Source: Deltaproteobacteria bacterium
GTDB lineage: Bacteria; Desulfobacterota; Desulfomonilia; Desulfomonilales; Desulfomonilaceae
Direction of reading: 5' to 3'
Assembly (NCBI GenBank): GCA_016875095.1
Contig: VGSG01000002.1
Location: forward strand, 62,001-126,000
DNA length: 64,000 bases
Both the position numbers and the translations under genes were made by a program. How positions within the stretch are numbered: the stretch's first letter is position 1; each line of letters opens with the position of its first letter. Below, one piece after another: positions 42,793 to 50,177 of the stretch. Under the pieces are notes generated by a model. That model did not search any database and had not been told where the DNA came from. It was given only the letters and a program-made list of their open reading frames with translations.

Positions 42793-43533
42793 ATGAACTC
42801 CTGCTTCGTGATGCAACCTTTCGATGCCGACGTATATGACAAGCGATATGATGACGTTTTCGCTCCGGCGATCAAGGAAGCGGGCCTCGTTCCCTACCGC
42901 GTAGATCAAGATCCAGGAGTGAGTGTACCAATTGACGATATCGAATCAGGCATCCGCAACGCGGAAGTGTGCTTCGCGGAAATCACAACCGACAACCCGA
43001 ATGTCTGGTTCGAGCTTGGCTTTGCTATCGCGGCAGCCAAAGACGTCGTACTTGTGTGTTCAGAAGAACGAAAGAGCCATTTTCCGTTTGATGTGCGGCA
43101 TAGAAGCATCATCAAGTACCGAACGGGCAGTCCACAGGATTTCGCCGAGTTACAGACGAAGATTACAAAGCGGATCTCGAGTATTCTCAAAAAGCAAGAA
43201 GAGATAGGGCGCGCGGCTTCCATCTCCCCCGTAAAGGATACGGAGGGGCTTTCACAGCATGAGATTGTTGCCCTCGTGACAGTAATGCAAAACCAATTCA
43301 TGTCCGGGGAATTTGTTGCTGCTTGGACCGTCAAGAACGACATGAATAAAGCGGGATTCACCGACATTGCAGTGAGTCTTGCCATGAAACTCCTTTCCTC
43401 CAAGGGCATGGTCGTTACTCGGGAACTCCAAGACGAACACGAGAACACGTATAGAGGCTTCGCTGTCACCGACAACGGTGAAACGTGGCTCATGGCCAAT
43501 CAGGAACGCATTGTGCTCAAGAGTGAGCCATAG
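42793..43533 (+). CDS. Nucleoside 2-deoxyribosyltransferase/TIR-like protein with C-terminal winged helix
   Basis: The 246-residue protein starts with a flavodoxin-like fold of the nucleoside-deoxyribosyltransferase/TIR-like group: NSCFVMQPFDADVYDKRYDD, IRNAEVCFAEITTDNPNVW and FELGFAIAAAKDVVLVCSEE, where the Glu of FELGFA is at the catalytic position. The C-terminal 90 residues look like a winged helix (TVKNDMNKAGFTDIAVSLAM, then FAVTDNGETWLM). GGAGGAAACGCT precedes the ATG at 42793. It lies 69 bases after the two-TM gene, so the three genes probably form one transcript. A nucleotide- or NAD-cleaving effector or sensor is plausible. Confidence 0.78.
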   Translation: MNSCFVMQPFDADVYDKRYDDVFAPAIKEAGLVPYRVDQDPGVSVPIDDIESGIRNAEVCFAEITTDNPNVWFELGFAIAAAKDVVLVCSEERKSHFPFDVRHRSIIKYRTGSPQDFAELQTKITKRISSILKKQEEIGRAASISPVKDTEGLSQHEIVALVTVMQNQFMSGEFVAAWTVKNDMNKAGFTDIAVSLAMKLLSSKGMVVTRELQDEHENTYRGFAVTDNGETWLMANQERIVLKSEP

Positions 43534-43884
43534 ACCGCGGCAGACGGGCTCCATTCTGCCCGGCAATGAACAATCGGTTGCCGGAGACCGTTGACAGCGC
43601 GCCTCAGCCAGGACGTCTCCGCGTGTAAGCCGAAGACAAGAAGAGGTCGTTCGCGCCTCAAGATTGGGAAGCAGCTTTCAGGAATTTGGCAAAGCCACGG
43701 GGAAAGACGGATAGAACCGCCTCGATAGTGCGGTTTCCGCGATCCGCAATGCGAGCAAGGCAATTTTCGAGTAGAACGCTTCTTGTCCCCGCGGGACGAC
43801 GTCCAGGCCACGCGCCGTAGGGGAGCTTGGGCCTCCTGCCTAAGCGCAAAGCAACAAAAGATGGCTCTCAAGGGGGGATCTATC
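43534..43884. other. Intergenic region, 351 bases
   Basis: Between the deoxyribosyltransferase-like gene and the phospholipase-like fragment I see no gene, repeat or clear promoter. Longer readings across it lack ribosome sites. Confidence 0.4.
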
Positions 43885-44034
43885 ATGAGCGGCGAATTTC
43901 AGGTCAGCGGAAAGAATGCGGCAGCACTATTCACCCTAAAAGTTCATCGCGGGGACGGCATGGCCCTTCTTGCGATGAATTGGAAGGACGGCAAGCCGCA
44001 GTGGCAGCATCTTCAGGGCATAAATACCCTTTAG
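43885..44034 (+). pseudogene. N-terminal fragment of a phospholipase D-like protein
   Basis: The frame MSGEFQVSGKNAAALFTL followed by VHRGDGMALLAMNWKDGKP resembles the N terminus of bacterial phospholipase D-like proteins, where a longer beta domain and the catalytic HKD motifs follow. Here the match stops after about 40 residues and the frame ends at 44034 with no HKD motif. A good AAGGGGGGATC site precedes the ATG. It is most likely the leftover of a gene removed by deletion; a short real peptide is possible. The family match is from memory of the pattern. Confidence 0.5.
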
Positions 44035-44070
44035 ATAGCCTTCAGTCTTCGGTTACGGTGAGGAGAAGTC

Positions 44071-44622
44071 GTGAAAATCTCAAAGCGATTGCTTATTTTG
44101 GCAGGCATTCTCAGCTTTTTGGTCGCTTTATTCCAAGCTCTAGTCACCTTCTCCCCCACGTGGAGTCTGTATTTTGGGGCGCCGGAGAGATTGGTATCGA
44201 ACGTACCATTGCTTTACGTGACTGGGTTCGTTGCAGCCGTGTTGTTTGGCATTTTCGGCCTATATGCCTTGTCCGGCGCGGGCTATGTGCGCCGTCTACC
44301 GTTGTTGCGGGACGCGCTCTTGGCAATTGGTTGTCTGTACGTGTTGCGTGGCTTTTTCTTGATTCCCATAATTTTGATCTCAACAGGCTATCTGCAATCT
44401 TCCAGACCAATCCCGACCACCGGCCTGGTATCTTCTCTGGTTTCGCTGTTCATAGGCCTTCTGTATCTGGCCGGAACGATTGGCAGTTGGCGGAGACTAA
44501 TACCGGTGCGCCTTCAAAGAGGCAAGATCAGGGAAATCTTCTTTGTGAGAAAGGTGCCTCAACGGCTCAGGCAAGAAATTGCCACGGTTTTCGGAATGCT
44601 CATTTCTCCTGTGCGGAAATGA
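44071..44622 (+). CDS. Four-TM membrane protein whose end runs into the MITE-like element
   Basis: The 183-residue protein starts MKISKRLLILAGILSFLVAL and has four membrane segments (about 7-28, 46-66, 84-104, 124-143). From about residue 144 the sequence (IPVRLQRGKIREIFFVRKV onward) is encoded by the 225-bp element at 44500-44724; the same peptide type is encoded by the minus strand of the copy at 22716. The native C terminus was therefore probably replaced by the insertion. Resembles small DoxX/quinol-oxidase-like membrane proteins only in texture; no family assigned. Confidence 0.62.
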   Translation: MKISKRLLILAGILSFLVALFQALVTFSPTWSLYFGAPERLVSNVPLLYVTGFVAAVLFGIFGLYALSGAGYVRRLPLLRDALLAIGCLYVLRGFFLIPIILISTGYLQSSRPIPTTGLVSSLVSLFIGLLYLAGTIGSWRRLIPVRLQRGKIREIFFVRKVPQRLRQEIATVFGMLISPVRK

Positions 44623-44724
44623 GCATTCCGAAAATTGGTGGAAGTTCTTGGGGAGGGGGTCGGGGAGGACCTTCTTACAAGAAGGTCCTCCCCGATTCTT
44701 AACTCTCTGAAAGCGAAGCGGTAT
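44500..44724 (-). mobile_element. 225-bp MITE-like element with two perfect hairpins, copy B
   Basis: In minus direction this copy starts ATACCGCTTCGCTTTC and ends with the inverted counterpart GAAGGCGCACCGGTAT (13 of 16 positions match). It is the same length as copy A and the two hairpin stems are kept: TCGGGGAGGACCTTCTT and TTTCGGAATGCTCATTT, while the loop of the second hairpin differs. It lies between convergent genes: the plus-strand membrane gene ends inside it, and the NusG-like gene stops on its first base. A bidirectional terminator role is likely. No target-site duplication is evident. Confidence 0.8.
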
Positions 44725-45275
44725 CAGAGAGGTTCGAGGCGGGTGTAAGGATCCAATTTGACGAGGATGCTCTGGTTGAACATTTCCACTGACAGGGCGA
44801 GTTGCTTGTCTGTCTTGCGCCGCACCAGCACTCCCTCAAATCCTGCAAGCGGGCCGGAAAGAATAAGAACCTTCCTTCCAGGCGCCAGACCATAGCGCAG
44901 GGTCCAGTCGTCATAGCTCTCAACAGCTCTTGCAACTGCGTTGAGTTCTTGGACAAACCGGGTCTGGTCATCCACCTCCAGAATACGGACGAATTTCTTA
45001 GTGTCGTACAGCCGGTTGTGTTCTTTCTTTTCCAGCGCCACGCAGAGGTAGCCCCTGAACAGAGGGATTTCCGAGGTTCTGATTCGGCCCAGACCTCCCA
45101 CCCGCTCTTTGCGTTGCACTGTGGGCAGATAGTAGCTGATCTTGCGGTTGAGCAGGTAAGTGGCCACCATCTTTTCGCAATTCGGTTTGGTATGAAGAAC
45201 CCACCACAGGCCGATGTCCTCTTCCAGAGGTCGGTCCTCGGGGTACCTTTGGATCATGGGGGCTCTATCGGTCAT
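44724..45275 (-). CDS. NusG-like transcription antitermination protein (RfaH/LoaP-type paralogue)
   Basis: The 183-residue protein has an N-terminal NGN domain (GLWWVLHTKPNCEKMVATYL, IPLFRGYLCVAL, VDDQTRFVQELNAV) and a C-terminal KOW domain (LAPGRKVLILSGPLAGFEGVLVRRKT). It is more divergent than housekeeping NusG and resembles the specialised paralogues that act on single operons for surface polymers. Such genes usually head the operon they control, but here the stop codon abuts the 225-bp element and the next gene is convergent. Start ATG 45275 (MTDRAPM); an alternative lies at 45290. Confidence 0.8.
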   Translation of the reverse strand: MTDRAPMIQRYPEDRPLEEDIGLWWVLHTKPNCEKMVATYLLNRKISYYLPTVQRKERVGGLGRIRTSEIPLFRGYLCVALEKKEHNRLYDTKKFVRILEVDDQTRFVQELNAVARAVESYDDWTLRYGLAPGRKVLILSGPLAGFEGVLVRRKTDKQLALSVEMFNQSILVKLDPYTRLEPL

Positions 45276-45581
45276 AGTCTCTGTGCGCATCTTGAGCGGA
45301 CTGGATTCCGGCTTCCGGCGGAATGACGGTGGTTACATCCACGCACGCCATCAAACTTGCCAAAGCGAGGACCATGTTGCAACAAAAGGTTTGGCCCAAG
45401 GCATCGAGGCCTCGGGCCTTTCTCAAAATCATGAGCTTGCAGCGCCATTCAGCGAATGGTCGAAAATCGGCTGTTTTTTCAAACCGTTGGTAACTGCGAC
45501 CCGCAGCTCCCGACACGGGATCCGAGGCGTCATCCTGAGCGCACGGTCAGGCGCCCGCGGGTCGATCCGCACGTTTCTCTG
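45276..45581. other. Intergenic region with a REP-like sequence
   Basis: At 45300-45335 lies GGACTGGATTCCGGCTTCCG followed by GCGGAATGACGG, an imperfect hairpin of the GTCATTCC repeat type also seen near 31.77 kb. The rest of the 306-base gap shows nothing I can name. Confidence 0.5.
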
Positions 45582-45854
45582 TCAGCGCCAGTAGCCGCTG
45601 GACGAACATCCCGCAGGCCACCAACCGCCGTAATAGCGCCCCCAGCGGCCGTACTCCCATTTGCCGCTCCACAAGGGATAGCCGTAATAGCCGCTGCCGC
45701 CGGCGTAGTAGCCCGGCCAATACGAGGAGCTTGACGAGCCATATCCGTAGCCGCCCCACTCAACATAGGGCGCCCAGGCATAATAAGCCTCGGTGTGAGA
45801 CACCACGAGAGCGACCACGCAAATCAAGGCTAATACAAGAGCTAGCTTTCTCAT
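45582..45854 (-). CDS. Small exported Tyr/Gly/Ser/Trp-rich protein
   Basis: The 90-residue precursor has a clear signal peptide (LALVLALICVVALVVSHTEA) followed by a low-complexity mature part dominated by Tyr, Gly, Trp and Ser (WGGYGYGSSSSSYWPGYYAG and similar), with one cysteine near the end. GGGGGGC before the ATG could be a ribosome site. Such compositions occur in extracellular or cell-surface structural proteins; no specific function can be given. Confidence 0.65.
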   Translation of the reverse strand: MRKLALVLALICVVALVVSHTEAYYAWAPYVEWGGYGYGSSSSSYWPGYYAGGSGYYGYPLWSGKWEYGRWGRYYGGWWPAGCSSSGYWR

Positions 45855-46124
45855 GTTGATGCCCCCCTCGACGCAGGTTGCTCGGCTCTGCGCTGAATTG
45901 CCTCAGACGTGAGCCGATAGTGTTGTCAATTTAAAATGTTGCCCACTGTTTCTTCGGTTAGGGCGGGAATCGTATGAGAATCAAGAGCGATGACGCCTCG
46001 ACAATAAAATCGCCCTTTTATAAGAATTTCACCGTGGGCTCGCCTTGTCAAGGGGATTGGCTTGGAGCATTGGAGAAGCGCCCCTTCGGCGGCGCCGAGA
46101 GGCGCTTCACGTTTGGGCTCAAGC

Positions 46125-47219
46125 CTAGGCTTTCTTCAATACGGCGAGAGGAATGAGGGATTTGCCGCGAGACGCGGTCACCTGCATCATGTAATCTTTC
46201 GCGGTGGCTGGTGGTTCTCGACGCTCCGCTTGAGGCTTGGGTTTCAACGTTAATGCTTCGCTCGGACAGGTGGTTACGCACAAACCGCAGCCGATGCACC
46301 GATCGCGGTCGACCTCCGCCACGTCCTTCTCCCCGACTCGAATCGCCTCCATCTGGCAGCGATCCACGCACGTCTCGCAGGCTGAGCAGAGGTCGGGGTT
46401 GACTTCCGCGTAGTAATTGGCCAGCACTCTTTCGGCCGGCTTGGGATGGTACTTTATGGCGCGCAGGATACCGCAGCAATCCCCACAGCAATTGCACATG
46501 CCTCCCAATTCTTGAGAAGTGATGGGCTGGGGAACAAGCCCTGCTTCATCGCACTTATCAAGTATCTGCAGAGCTTCTTCCTGAGTGATGTATCTCGCCA
46601 TGCCCTTATCTACGTAGTAGTCTGCGTGGCTGCCGAACTGGAAGCAGACTTCCAACGGTTTGCCGCATCCCTTGTCCAAGAGCCCTTGCTGAACCCTGCA
46701 GATGCACTTGGCGACGGAAATCTTCTCTTTGCCCTTGACCATGCCTTTGATATCCTCGTAGGGCATGACCGGCCAGGAATAATCAATGGACTTGTTGACC
46801 GGCACCGTGCGCAGAGGCGGAATCTGGGCAATCCCGTCTTTGCCTAACGCCTCAGCAAAATACTGGTCGCATAACTGGGCCAATTCTTTGTCCAAGTCCT
46901 TGAGCTGGAACTCAAAGGAGCCCACGACAAACGGCACCGCGCCGTACTTTGCCGAACCACCTTTTTTCAGGCGAAAGATCAAACCTTTGTCCACCATGCG
47001 CTCCAGGGTAGCGGTAACCTTCCCCCGGTCCCGGCCGATCCGCTGAGCCACGGCTTCAGGCGTTTCCAGCATCATGCTCAGGTTCAGATACATATCGGCT
47101 TCTTCTTCGGTGAAGAGCCTCTCCAGGATCTTCAACTCCACCCCTGATTCGGTTGAGGGAAATCCAATCGAATACTGATCCATCTGCTCTCGCAGGTCAT
47201 GATACACTTGGGTCGGCAT
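46125..47219 (-). CDS. 4Fe-4S protein with N-terminal winged helix
   Basis: The 364-residue protein begins with a winged-helix region (LNLSMMLETPEAVAQRIGRD, VDKGLIFRLKKGGSAKYGAV), then cysteine clusters CICRVQQGLLDKGCG and MCNCCGDCCGILRA, and two ferredoxin-type 4Fe-4S motifs, CSACETCVDRCQ and CIGCGLCVTTCP. This layout is common in anaerobic Desulfobacterota and is usually annotated as a 4Fe-4S binding protein; a redox or regulatory role is likely but unproven. AGGAGGAGA precedes the ATG. Its neighbours on the same strand are a small Cys-rich protein and an ECF sigma factor. Confidence 0.85.
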   Translation of the reverse strand: MPTQVYHDLREQMDQYSIGFPSTESGVELKILERLFTEEEADMYLNLSMMLETPEAVAQRIGRDRGKVTATLERMVDKGLIFRLKKGGSAKYGAVPFVVGSFEFQLKDLDKELAQLCDQYFAEALGKDGIAQIPPLRTVPVNKSIDYSWPVMPYEDIKGMVKGKEKISVAKCICRVQQGLLDKGCGKPLEVCFQFGSHADYYVDKGMARYITQEEALQILDKCDEAGLVPQPITSQELGGMCNCCGDCCGILRAIKYHPKPAERVLANYYAEVNPDLCSACETCVDRCQMEAIRVGEKDVAEVDRDRCIGCGLCVTTCPSEALTLKPKPQAERREPPATAKDYMMQVTASRGKSLIPLAVLKKA

Positions 47220-47346
47220 TGTCTCCTCCTCGTCACCGCTCTACGACTGTGATGCCCCCCGTTCTTATTCACCGGCCGGAGCAGAACGCTTCGGCGCGAC
47301 CGCGAATCTCAGCAGAGTCAATATACTTCATTGAAGGCTTCGCAAT

Positions 47347-47781
47347 CTAGGGTTTCTTCCTGTCTTCTATTCTTAGTTCCACGACGATGTGGCCCCATCC
47401 ACCGCAATGAACACCCACGTCCCAGCACCCCGCGCGCTTGAAGCGCATCTCATTGGGATCGACCCCCGCGTAGAACAGCTCATTCATCGCGAAGACCCCG
47501 GCCGCGAAGGATTGGAGCGCATAGATGCACATTTTCTTGGGGCAAAGCTTTGATATGAGACAGCCCGAGCCGTCCATATAGAACTTGTCTCCCACCTTGT
47601 GCTGACCGTTGCACCCGGTGGATTCAACGACTTCCGCGACGATGGTCTTGTTCATCAGCGCGGGCGACTTTATCAGGACCTCCTCGTTTCTCGGGTCAGA
47701 CCTGAACTTGACCATTTCCTCATCCGAGTAGCCGAGATGAGTCTGAAACAACTTCCACACGCTCTCATCCAACGCCATCAC
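47347..47781 (-). CDS. Cysteine-rich protein, TIGR04076-like
   Basis: The 144-residue product has an N-terminal helical piece and a domain with VVESTGCNGQHKVGDKFYMDG, KLCPKKMCIYALQSFAAGVF and RAGCWDVGVHCGGWGHIVV. The C-x2-GHKVGD-like motif and late cysteines resemble the TIGR04076 family of unknown function, found in anaerobes. GGGAGGAAT precedes the ATG. It may be transcribed with the sigma-factor gene 60 bases upstream. Confidence 0.6.
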   Translation of the reverse strand: MMALDESVWKLFQTHLGYSDEEMVKFRSDPRNEEVLIKSPALMNKTIVAEVVESTGCNGQHKVGDKFYMDGSGCLISKLCPKKMCIYALQSFAAGVFAMNELFYAGVDPNEMRFKRAGCWDVGVHCGGWGHIVVELRIEDRKKP

Positions 47782-47844
47782 TCATTCCTCCCTTAATAAG
47801 CTTTCACTTTCACACGACCGGCATGCCGGTTCGGCCGGTCGACT

Positions 47845-48717
47845 TCATCCGGCGGCGCTTTGACCGCATTGCCGCCTAAGCCAGCTTTTGCACATGTCGA
47901 CCAGGCGGTCGGGCGCGGCGTATTCCGGGTGGCTCCGGAAGAGCGCGGCGACTCGCTCCAGTTCGTCCATGCCCGCAAGGAGCTCAGGTCTGACTCCGAA
48001 CTCGGAGTTACGCCGAGGGTGTTCCAGGAACGTCAGTTTCTCCGGATTGACCCAGCGCGTCCGGACCGCAAATCCTACCAGTTTGTTGCATTGGCAAGGG
48101 TTGTTCGCATTGACAAGACCGCAATTCTTCTGCATAAAACCCCGCAGAAGCCCCTTGGCTCTCGACAGTCGCTTACGAAATGCCGCGGGTGTGATTCCAA
48201 GAATATAGGCGCCCTGCTTGCTGGTCGTATCAAAGATTGCGGCTAAGATGTACGTGATCCGCGACTCCCGATCCAAGCAAAGCAATAGGCCCTGAATGCA
48301 CCTGAGCATGATCTCCTGAGCAATAAGACCTCGCTCCGCATCGGGCATGGAATATTCCCACGACCCTGATAAGGCTGCTCCCACGTGCCCCTCCGCAGCT
48401 TCGAACGTGATTTCCCGCCGTTCGGCCCTTCGTTTGTGCGTCGTCAGCAGATGGTTTGAGGCCACGCGATACACCCAGGCGCTGAACGCGCTCTCACCGC
48501 GATAGCTTCCGAGATGAGTAATCACCTTGACGAGGATCTCCTGAGTCGCGTCTTCAGCGTCCGCGGGATGAGACAACATGCGGATCGCGAGGCCGTACAC
48601 GCGATCCTGAATCCTGCGCACGATTTCCTCGAGGGCCTCGTTATCGCCATCCTTCGCCAGTTCAACCAATTCTTCTAGAGTTACATCCATGTAGTAATCT
48701 TTCCTTTGTTTTGCCAT
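47845..48717 (-). CDS. ECF-type RNA polymerase sigma factor with C-terminal extension
   Basis: The 290-residue protein has sigma region 2 (PADAEDATQEILVKVITHLG, YRGESAFSAWVYRVASNHLL) and region 4 (LGITPAAFRKRLSRAKGLL). After region 4 there are about 100 extra residues including CGLVNANNPCQCNK, a cysteine group that could bind metal and act as a built-in sensor. ATG at 48717 is chosen because AGGAGG lies just upstream; a start at 48861 is not supported. The 295-base region before it (48718-49012) holds no gene. Confidence 0.87.
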   Translation of the reverse strand: MAKQRKDYYMDVTLEELVELAKDGDNEALEEIVRRIQDRVYGLAIRMLSHPADAEDATQEILVKVITHLGSYRGESAFSAWVYRVASNHLLTTHKRRAERREITFEAAEGHVGAALSGSWEYSMPDAERGLIAQEIMLRCIQGLLLCLDRESRITYILAAIFDTTSKQGAYILGITPAAFRKRLSRAKGLLRGFMQKNCGLVNANNPCQCNKLVGFAVRTRWVNPEKLTFLEHPRRNSEFGVRPELLAGMDELERVAALFRSHPEYAAPDRLVDMCKSWLRRQCGQSAAG

Positions 48718-49012
48718 CACCGGAAGTCCTCCTGGGCGCCGGTTCGCGTAACGGGCCACGGGGGGGTCGAGGCGCGCGGTCAACCGGTTTCTTCTTGTGA
48801 CATCCGGTGACCGGCAAGTGTGACCGAAAAAGTGGCGCTTTCTTATCTTGACATGATTCAACTAAAGGTGGCGCCCCATTTAAATGACCCCCGGCTTTAC
48901 CGGCGGTTATTTACCTGAGCCCTCGCCCCGTCGCGACGATTTGACTTGCGCAAGTCCTCCCGGATGAAATATCCTGCCCCCTCCCAGTGACGATAAGAAT
49001 CTCGACGTTCTC

Positions 49013-49618
49013 ATGAGAAGATTTGCCGACGCTTCACAACGGGTCCGCCTTGAGGTGAAGGGGAATGGCCTCCCTCTGGATCCGCCCCCATTTTACCTTG
49101 AAGGTGAAGTGCGCGTCGGCGTGCAGCGTGGTGGGGTCTTGGGACTCGCTGTGGGTCTCGTAATCCTGCTTGTCTTTCTTGCGCTCAGCACTCATGCTTC
49201 CGTGGCCGGCGCTTCGCTCAGCCGACTGATAATTGTGTCGGGCGCCGCGGCCGTTTTTTATCTCAGCGTCCGGTTGTTGCTATTTTGGGCAGTGTGGTTC
49301 AGAGCCGTGAGGAAACATCGGGGCATCGTCGGAGTGAATCCCGCGGCGCGAGGCGAGTTACCGCGGAACGGGTACCTGCTCGTTTCGATCCTGCCGCTCG
49401 TAGCGTTCGTCGTGGCGTGTGTGGTCGGGAGCCGCTGGGTGGCCGATCCCGGTCCGGCCGTTTGGCTGGCCGTGGCGGTGATTGCCGGGATAGCGCTTCG
49501 CGATCTTACGGCCGCATGGCACGTGATGTTCGTAGCGCCGTATTGCTGGGTGAAGGAGACCGGATCGTCTTTGGATATACTTCGTCCCGTGGAGACCGGG
49601 TCAAGACGCCCGTCGTGA
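49013..49618 (+). CDS. Membrane protein of unknown function, 201 residues
   Basis: The product has a soluble start (LEVKGNGLPLDPPPFYLEGE) and four membrane segments (about 41-60, 69-95, 122-143, 148-168), followed by APYCWVKETGSSLDILRPV. The layout recalls DUF3267-type membrane proteins but the HExxH site is absent. The 3' end overlaps the convergent comEA-like gene by 113 bases. No function can be given. Confidence 0.55.
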   Translation: MRRFADASQRVRLEVKGNGLPLDPPPFYLEGEVRVGVQRGGVLGLAVGLVILLVFLALSTHASVAGASLSRLIIVSGAAAVFYLSVRLLLFWAVWFRAVRKHRGIVGVNPAARGELPRNGYLLVSILPLVAFVVACVVGSRWVADPGPAVWLAVAVIAGIALRDLTAAWHVMFVAPYCWVKETGSSLDILRPVETGSRRPS

Positions 49619-50177
49619 TGAACGGTTGAAACTGAGCCAGCTTCTTCTTACCGATTCCCGGAACCGACATCAGGTCCTCAATCCGGTTGAAAGGCCCGTG
49701 GGCCTCCCTGAACGCAATGATCCGCGAGGCGAGGACGGGTCCGATTCCCGGCGCCGCGACCAAGTCTGTTTCTTCCGCCCTGTTCAAATCGACGGGCCTG
49801 CCTGCGGCAATAAGAAGGTTTCCCTTCAAAGGCTCAATCCGAATGTGCGATCCTCCGGCGCTCGCAATGATCTTGCATCCGCACGGCGCGACGGAGGTCT
49901 CGTTCTCCGGACCGCCCTCGGTCTTTCCGAGCAAACGACTTACGACGCCGGCCGCGGGCTGTGGCTCGCTGAAAAATGCAGCTCCGATCCACGTGTCCTC
50001 CAACGAGACAACGTAGACGCAGTCTCCGGCATGATCAGGCGACGAGGTCAGGTCCAATTCCATCGGGCCGCCCGCGCCGAAGAGACGCAACGCCAGAGCG
50101 ATCAAGGACAGGGCTACCAGCGCTTGCAGAGCTGATAGTCGAGACGGAATATGCGAGATGTTCGCCCGAAGTGTCAT
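49506..50177 (-). CDS. Helix-hairpin-helix protein, ComEA-like
   Basis: The 223-residue protein has one N-terminal membrane segment (LQALVALSLIALALRLFG), an extracytoplasmic region, and a tandem helix-hairpin-helix DNA-binding domain at about residues 128-192 (VDLNRAEETDLVAAPGIGPV, IEDLMSVPGIGKKKLAQFQP). ComEA binds incoming DNA at the membrane during natural transformation. About 30 residues after the domain overlap the facing gene and may be dispensable. Its ATG overlaps the cimA stop (ATGA), so the two are translationally coupled. Confidence 0.8.
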   Translation of the reverse strand: MTLRANISHIPSRLSALQALVALSLIALALRLFGAGGPMELDLTSSPDHAGDCVYVVSLEDTWIGAAFFSEPQPAAGVVSRLLGKTEGGPENETSVAPCGCKIIASAGGSHIRIEPLKGNLLIAAGRPVDLNRAEETDLVAAPGIGPVLASRIIAFREAHGPFNRIEDLMSVPGIGKKKLAQFQPFITTGVLTRSPRDEVYPKTIRSPSPSNTALRTSRAMRP

